From Juglans regia (Eukaryota > Streptophyta > Magnoliopsida > Fagales > Juglandaceae), in the NCBI RefSeq assembly GCF_001411555.2, contig NC_049903.1:32591083-32655082 (forward strand): a stretch of 64,000 nucleotides of DNA, written 5' to 3'. Of this stretch, positions 57,896-64,000 are shown piece by piece (the stretch's first letter is position 1; each line of letters begins with the position of its first letter). Under the pieces are notes generated by a model. It saw only the letters and a list, made by a program, of their open reading frames with translations. It had not been told where the DNA came from and ran no database searches. The position numbers and the translations under genes are program-made.

Positions 57896-60365
57896 TCCAA
57901 AAAAAGAAATTTTCACATGTGTACAAGTGTAAGATGTATTTTGTTGAACTGCCTACGTGGTAGCTTGTAATTTACGGATGTAGATTGAAGGAAAACACCC
58001 GACCGGCATTGAGGTGCTCTCAATTAAAATCCATGCATTTTCAAAGTTTCATTTCACGATCTGCAGTGTGTAAAGTCCTCCAAATCACCCTCAAACTTCC
58101 TTGATGCTCTCTTCTTATTATACTGTTGATCAAACATTATGCAGAACCAAAATACAAAACCACTTGAACTGCAGATTTAATAATGCTCAAGAATTAAAAA
58201 AAAAAAAAAATGCAAGACGTGTAGTTTTGAACTCGTATATTCTTCATTATATTTAAAATTTCCTCAACTCTACAGTACATACTGCAAAATATATACATCC
58301 AAATTCTGGAATTTTGGTTCTTTTTGAATTGAATCAAGATCAGAAACTGAAACATCATGTGCACCATAACAAAGAAAATCCATTGATTTATATATAAAAG
58401 AATTGATCACAGAGAGAGAGAGAGAGCTGTGCATCTAAATGCCTTTTGTTTAATTTATATCTTGAGAGTGCTCCGGAGTTTGCACCATCCTTTCTTGCAA
58501 GCGACAATGACCCTCTCCCCATGTTTGACAATCACCTTCTTCACTTTCTTAGTCTTTTCCTTCACGTTGCTCCCCAGATTGCCCATCTGGTTTCAGACTC
58601 TCCTTCCTTTTGTCTCCCTCCTAATCCTATATATATATATATAAATATATATATATATTATTTATCTCGTAGCTAGCCATCAAGATTCCAACCTTTAATA
58701 CTGTTATCACTTTGACCCGTTCTCTTTTGTCAGATTTAGTTATAGATCGTTGGTGATTTTTCCGGAAGGTTGACTCCGGGCTTCCGTATTTTTCTCATCG
58801 TTGGTGACTTCAATGAGCATTTTTTTTTTTTTTCTGTTGGTACTGTCAAGGTTGTCTGTCATATTATTCAGAAGTGATAAATATACCACCAGTGCACAAT
58901 TTTTACACACAACTAGTTGGTATAATTAATTAAAGGTTTTTTTTTAAAAAAAAATCTTTCGACTTTGGTTTTAATTTTGACGTGTTTGAATTCAAAAAAA
59001 AAAAATATTGTTTTGTTATAGAGATGTAAAATAATTGTGAAATGATTGTTTTTGTATCACTTCTCAAGTTAAAAATGTTGGATCATGCTAGATCTACCTA
59101 GAAAAGTCACCCAACGTGTAATTTTTTTTGTCAAACATTATTTAAAAAAAATCACAAACTTATTAAAAAATATTTTTTTAACTATTAAGTAAAAAAAAAA
59201 TATATAATCGGTAGCCTTTCTCGATACTCACTCTCGATAAGACAAACATTTATCAAAAATCTTACAACTAATAGACATTTAATTTTTTTAACAAAAATAT
59301 TTGCAGAAAAATATCATCAGGCGATTAATATAATCATTTTCTTCACATCTTCCGGAATTTGTTAAGATATAATTTAAATTATATTTACTTTTTCTTTCAC
59401 CAACTGAAGTTTTAAGATCAGTGATTATTAAATATGACATCGGGTAGAGATTTTAAATTAACTCTATATTTTATTCCATTTATTAATTAAATGTTTAACA
59501 TTTTGGATTCACTTGTTGAGAAAGAGTTTGGCTTGAACATAGAGATTGTGCTTCAAGGTATTCTCCTTTTGGCTGCCGTTTATATCAACAGATCCATAAT
59601 ATTTCATTAAGATTGATGTTAGGTTGCCGACCAGCAATAATCGTTTGGCGTGTCGTTTAGGCAAAAGAATTTTTCATATTTTTTTAACATCTTTAAATAT
59701 TTTTAAATAATAAAAAAATATCAATATACTAATAGTCACTTTCTTAATCAATAAGTAAAAAAAATAAATACATGAGCGGTCAAAATAAGCGGGTAAAATG
59801 AGAGGACATACTAGCATTATTCTTTCATTAATTATTTGGCTTTCCTAGTTTAAACTCAAGCGAAGTTATTAGTAGAAAAATAGAGAAATAAAACTTGCTA
59901 TTTTTATAATTATTGAAGACTTTATCTAGTTAGCATTTCAAAAGGAGAGAGCCCATAAATTTTTAGTCCATGGTGGATTTATTAATTTTATTTATTTTTT
60001 GGTTGAAATTGCGTTGCAACTCTCCATAGAGACATTAATATGGGAAGCAAAGTCAAAGTTCCAATTCTCAACCCAACTAACTAATAAGATGAATAATAAA
60101 GGAGAGCAAAGTCAGATTTTCAAATGCATCTTAACCCAACTAATTAATAAGATGAATGATTAGTATAGCAAAGTTTGGGCTTGTCTTCTGAGAGTCACAG
60201 CTTCAACTAACTTGTTCCTTTGTCGCTTAATCAAACATTATTCCAAGTCGGATAATGGCAGAGCAAGAGCAAATCAGCTCAATAATTGAAGATTGTCTCC
60301 TGAGACTTCCAGGACTTTGGAGGATGGGCGCACAGTGCCAGTACAACAGTACATGAGTTCAATTA
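57896..60365. other. 2.5 kb of AT-rich intergenic DNA
   Basis: No gene recognised. Simple repeats: (GA)n at 58412-58427, (TA)n at 58628-58658, poly-T at 58820-58831. The plus frames at 58429-58676 overlap each other in two frames and show no domain. A possible coding look-alike was not found on the minus strand. Confidence 0.5.
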
Positions 60366-60367
60366 AA

Positions 60368-60566
60368 GATGATTTGGATAGTAAAATGAGATGAAATATG
60401 ATATTTTAGATGAGTTGAATAAAATATTATTAAAATATTATTATTATTTTAAAATTTAAAAAAATTAAATTATTTATTATATTTTATATAAAAATTAAAA
60501 AAAATTATAATAATAAAATAAAATAAGATAAATTACGATAATTTCTAAATCCAAACCAGTCATGGA
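60368..60566. mobile_element. MITE ('gagatttgaaaaagttgaatt' family), AT-rich diverged copy
   Basis: From 'gatttggatagtaaaatgagatgaaa' to 'aatttctaaatccaaaccagtc', imperfect inverted ends, with the family's internal order (gttgaataaaatattatt .. ttaaaaaaattaaattattta) preserved but with A/T substitutions. Confidence 0.7.
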
Positions 60567-61020
60567 TCTTTCGGAGGGATGACACTTTAAAAAACCTGTT
60601 ATCAATTAGGAATATGATTGGCCATGGCTTCTTTCATTTTGTTTATTTATATTATTTTCTGTTTACTTGAAAAAAACAAATAAAAGTGATCGTCTTTGTT
60701 ATCCATTCTGTTTTATATGTAATAGTTAGATATTATAATAATTTATGTGCTTTGCCTTTTGATAACTGGATTTATATATTAAAAAAATAATATTTACCAT
60801 TTTAAGATAGGTAAGTCTCATGCATCTCTCTTAAAAAAAAAAAGTAGATAAATTTGACACTTCTATGAAAAAATAATTTTTTTTTAATAATAGACTCCAT
60901 ATTTTTTTAAAAAAAAGTGCGTTGGATGAAATAATTATTTAAAATAAATATTTTAAGGGATATGGAAAAAAAATATGAAATCTAACAAATATTTAGGAAT
61001 AATGATAATCAAGTAGAGTA
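60567..61020. other. AT-rich DNA
   Basis: Nothing recognised; A/T tracts near 60780, 60830 and 60910. Confidence 0.5.
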
Positions 61021-61049
61021 TAATAATTACATGCCTGCATAGATTAAAA

Positions 61050-61600
61050 GATAAAAGCATTAGTTCAAAATATAACATAGTCTAATACATATCTATAACA
61101 TCGATAGTTTTAGTAAAATTGTCTGCGATAAGTTTAATACAAGTCCAATACAAACATTAGTTCACAATATAACATAGTCCAACACATATTTATAACATCG
61201 ATAGTTTTAGCAACAAACCCAACAAAAACATCAGTTCAAAATATGAGTCATTTGATTTTTTACTATAATCCATCATTTTGTGTCATCCTATACAATATTA
61301 ATAGAGACGACATTGAAATTCTTATGCTGATGTTGGTTGAGTCAATAGAGGTCTACTAAAAGTTTAATCATCCACTATTTCTGTGTAGCGTATGCTACAA
61401 GATTTTATATATATGGCAAAAGTTCCTTAAATACAACATCAACCAAGTCAAAAAAAAAACATAAATCTGAACAAAGTTTTTTAGAGGTTTGAACACATTT
61501 TTTAGATTTGAAAGCAATATATATTGGAATCTGAACAATATTTTTTAGAGGTTTGAGCACATTTTTTAGATCTGAAAATAGTATATATATTGGAACACAT
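61050..61600. repeat. two local tandem duplications
   Basis: First: 'cattagttca.aatataacatagtc.aa.acatat.tataacatcgatagttttag' at 61057-61113 and 61154-61210 (offset about 97 bp). Second: 'atctgaacaa..ttttttagaggtttga.cacattttttagat.tgaaa' at 61465-61527 and 61529-61595 (offset about 65 bp). Non-coding. Confidence 0.85.
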
Positions 61601-61930
61601 TTTTATTTTTAGATCTTTGGATATATAATGTACGTTTTTATATTATATAGTCTGTTTGAATATAGTAGTATCCTTAAATACAACATTAACCAAGCTAGAA
61701 AACAGTATAAATTTGAACAACAACAAATGAAAGGAATCGAAAAGAGGGAGATAACAAAATAAATTACACCAAAAAATGGAAAGAATCAAGAAAACAAATA
61801 CAACACAACACATTATCTTTCTAGATTTTTCCATATTTTGAACCTTCTTATATATAAGCATAAACCAGCATGGACCAAACCAGAAAACAACATAAATCTA
61901 AGCAACAACAAATGAAAAGAAATCAGAACA
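61425..61930. repeat. dispersed local repeat, three related copies
   Basis: 'aaccaag..agaaaac..cataaat.tgaacaacaacaaatgaaa' type sequence occurs near 61440, 61688-61735 and 61868-61920. The minus-strand hydrophobic open frames at 61643-61861 and 61813-62205 read through these A-rich repeats and are not convincing proteins. Confidence 0.6.
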
Positions 61931-62205
61931 CTTACAAAGATAAAAACCAAAAATTTTGAACTCTGAAAGTCCCAAACCAAGAAGACTTGAAAAGAAATCA
62001 CTAATAAAAACCAGCAGTAAACAATGAGAAAAAGAAAAATGGAAAAGCTAGTAGGGGAAGAAAAATAACCCAAGAAGAAAATGTGATGAAATCTAGAGGT
62101 CTTAAAGAAATCACCAAACAAAATAAGTAAGTAAAAGAAAATAACCTTCAAAGACTCTTTTAACGTGCAATATCTCCTGAACTCTCCTCCCAGACGTCCA
62201 ATCAC

Positions 62206-63340
62206 CCATCAAATTACTGCAAAATCAATCAAGACACTGCAAAACCAATCAAACCAAATATGGAAAAATAAAAACTTACAAATCAGAAATGAGAAAAAAC
62301 TAGCGAAATCATGCATGCATTTTTTTTTTTGTTCAATAATGAGCACAGTTAAAAACTTCAAAAATAACATGATTTCTTTTATTTCTTTCCTTTAGTAATG
62401 AGTACAATTTTTTTTACCCACATAGATGTATTCTTCTTAAAAATCTTTCTGACATGTATTTTATTTTACTTTGTAGGAAATTGCAATTTGGAGTATCAAA
62501 AAAATAAAGTGTTGGTAGAAGACTGACCAATAACAGGACCATGAACGGGCATAAGACATGCATGAATTTTATTTTATTTTTTTTTTCAGTAATGAGAAAG
62601 ATTTTTTATATCCACTAATTAAGAATAATTTTTTAATGGTTTTTGTGATTTTTTTTTTATTTTGATTGTTTTTTAGATTTTTTAAATATTTGTGATTTTT
62701 TCAGATGAGACATGTATCTTTTTTTTCCTTCTTCCGTAGTGAGCACGACTTTTATACAGTTCTTTTTTAAATATTTAAAAATGTAAATTGATACAATTAC
62801 TCGTATGCATGCCTGATGAACTGCCATTATCTATATGCATGCACTAAAACAATCAACAGAAAATCACAGAAATTAAATAAGAAAAATCTTATTGCAAGCA
62901 AGTTTGTGCATCAATATTGATATATAATATATATGTTTAACGAAACGATGTGAATTAAAAATGAAAATAATTTTTATGATATATGAGATTTTCTTCTTCT
63001 CTTAAAATTTTTTTTTTATTTTTTTTAAATAAAAAAGATCATCGGTATGTGATATGGTGTACGAACTCGTTTGTATATAGCAAAACCCAATTAAATAACT
63101 GACACAACCCACCCTCACACACCCACACAAAATCGGAAAACACAATTTTGCACTAACACAATCCATCACTCAGATGAAAAATACATATAAAAAAATAAAA
63201 CAAACTGAGTGACAGAAGCCATCACTCATAATAAAAAACCATGTATAAAATAAATTAACTTATACGAACCGTAAACAGAATAAAATAAAGAAAAACGCTT
63301 AATGCAAACGCGGGATGCAAGCGGGAAGCAAACGCCGCTG
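62206..63340. other. AT-rich DNA without recognised genes
   Basis: A/T tracts and scattered 'atgcatgcat' motifs; one arm-like sequence 'ggtatgtgatatggtgtacga' near 63044 recalls the MITE arms at 38.1 kb. No coding sequence seen. Confidence 0.5.
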
Positions 63341-63342
63341 AC

Positions 63343-63795
63343 GTGGAAAAAGGAAACAACGTCGTTTTATACATTGCCCCTTTTCTTTATGGTTGTGGAC
63401 AAGACAACCAGGGATTGTTTGGAAGAACTGATGGTATAGTGGGCTTAGCCCGTGACCAACTCTCCGGTCAAGTGTCTTCAAAATACGACTATGCCTTCTC
63501 CTACTGTCTCCCTGAAGCTTTTACTGCATCTACCGGAGTGGGTTTCTTGTCCCTTGGAGAATCTTCTTTGGCAGCATCTCCGGCGTACAAGTTCACTCCC
63601 ATGTTGACGGATTCTAAAAACCCAAGTTTATACTTCCTGAGGTTGGCAGCCATAATTGTTGTAGGTGTGCCGCTGAGAGTTGGTGCTTTCCAGTACAGGG
63701 TTTCTACCATTATAGATGATGGCAGCATCTTCGACTTCTTCTTGGAGACTTGTTGTTTCCACCGAACAAAAGCCTTATACTTCAACGAGAAGTGA
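63343..63795 (+). pseudogene. aspartyl protease (A1 family, CND41/nepenthesin-like) fragment
   Basis: An open frame of 150 residues whose residues ~13-118 match the middle of plant atypical aspartyl proteases: FLYGCGQDNQGLFGRTDGIVGLARDQLS, YAFSYCLP, GFLSLGE, and the second active-site region TIIDDGS (DSGT in active enzymes; the Asp is kept). The N-terminal half with the first DTG and signal peptide is absent, and the C-terminal third is replaced by unrelated sequence after 'DGSIFDFF'. These are extracellular or plastid proteases in plants; this copy is a fragment. Confidence 0.75.
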
Positions 63796-63820
63796 TTTCT
63801 CAGACAAGAGAAGGCTGGAT

Positions 63821-64000
63821 ATGGGTAAAGATGAACTTGAGGTGGTAGCTTCTGCAGCAGCGACGTCCGAGGATTCAGGGGTGGAGCGTAGGAGCTTGAA
63901 AGAGTACTTTGAGCAGTCGAAGGAATTGATAATCAGATCGGACGGCCTCGGTGGTTCACGCCCTTGGGTTGTGTATCTTATTTCATTTTTCCTACATTTC
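63821..64000 (+). pseudogene. phytyl-ester-synthase-like acyltransferase, N-terminal fragment (runs off the window)
   Basis: The frame from ATG 63821 reads MGKDELEVVASAAATSEDSG then RRSLKEYFEQSKELIIRSDG. One base appears missing, after which the next frame reads PRWFTPLGC. The order 'KEYFEQSKELI-RSDG-PRWF-PL-C' resembles the start of the mature part of plant phytyl ester synthases (PES1/PES2 type, plastid-localised alpha/beta hydrolase plus acyltransferase). The fragment begins only about 25 bp after the aspartyl protease frame. The catalytic parts would lie beyond base 64000 if present. Assignment rests on a short motif. Confidence 0.5.

Noticed and set aside
58429..58676. Two overlapping plus-strand frames that look like signal peptides
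   Set aside because: They overlap in different frames, end in a TA microsatellite, and have no family resemblance.
61643..62205. Hydrophobic minus-strand frames as membrane proteins
   Set aside because: They are reverse readings of A-rich local repeats (Phe/Leu-rich by composition) with no consistent domain.
63299..63785. Minus-strand frames opposite the aspartyl protease fragment
   Set aside because: They are antisense shadows of the plus-strand protease homology.

Overview
The window is nuclear DNA of a woody eudicot. The evidence is spliced genes with GT-AG introns, L1-type LINEs, Copia and Gypsy-like LTR elements, hAT-like and Tourist-like elements, and a decayed pararetrovirus-like stretch. 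Several short inverted-repeat families here (the 'gagatttgaaaaagttgaatt' type at 26.9, 41.0, 41.8 and 60.4 kb, and the 'gtgtgcaagc..cgtacagtcgttttgaaaaa' type at 57.6 kb) look to me like repeats I associate with Fagales (walnut, hickory, oak relatives). That placement is recognition, not a search result.

Left part (0-13 kb): the first exon of a cytosolic HMG-CoA synthase gene on the minus strand, whose remainder would lie off the left edge; a ~300-bp tandem duplication; a broken Caulimoviridae-like segment on the minus strand (2.75-6.15 kb); then ~7 kb of MITEs, an LTR-like terminus, a decayed hAT-type end and a second tandem duplication. 13.1-18.1 kb is a non-autonomous LTR retrotransposon that carries only a gag-like coiled-coil protein (with stops) and an internal minisatellite in its LTRs.

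Middle (19.5-44.3 kb): two convincing intact genes. A six-exon GDSL-type esterase of the IAH1/CPRD49 family (+, 19840-22004, 257 aa) and a 14-exon LMBR1/LIMR-family membrane protein (-, 31761-40146, 508 aa). Both reading frames close exactly across all introns. Between them is a nested pile: an L1 remnant split by a Tourist-like MITE (TTA duplication) that was itself hit by a Copia element, with a second MITE in the same LINE, followed by a 2-kb hAT-like element with an 8-bp target duplication. The LMBR1 gene has a 4.3-kb intron 3 full of repeats and a recent 207-bp partial exon duplication in intron 8. A second hAT-like element with a perfect 8-bp duplication lies at 41977-44322.

Right part (44.3-64 kb): a nearly full-length, mutated Copia element (44.9-54.9 kb) interrupted by two long solo-LTR-like insertions (49060-52005 and 52132-54491), each with a near-perfect 5-bp duplication; excising them restores the RNase H reading. 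Then a possible small membrane protein gene (55.2-55.7 kb), LINE tails, MITEs, AT-rich DNA, and at the right edge a fragment of an A1-type aspartyl protease abutting the N-terminal part of a phytyl-ester-synthase-like gene.

The genes do not form a pathway together; this is ordinary plant chromosome with three or four host genes among transposons. I found no evidence of a new multigene system. The most informative observations are the nested insertions whose removal restores frames, the duplicated exon whose splice acceptor is broken, and the fused gene fragments at the right edge.
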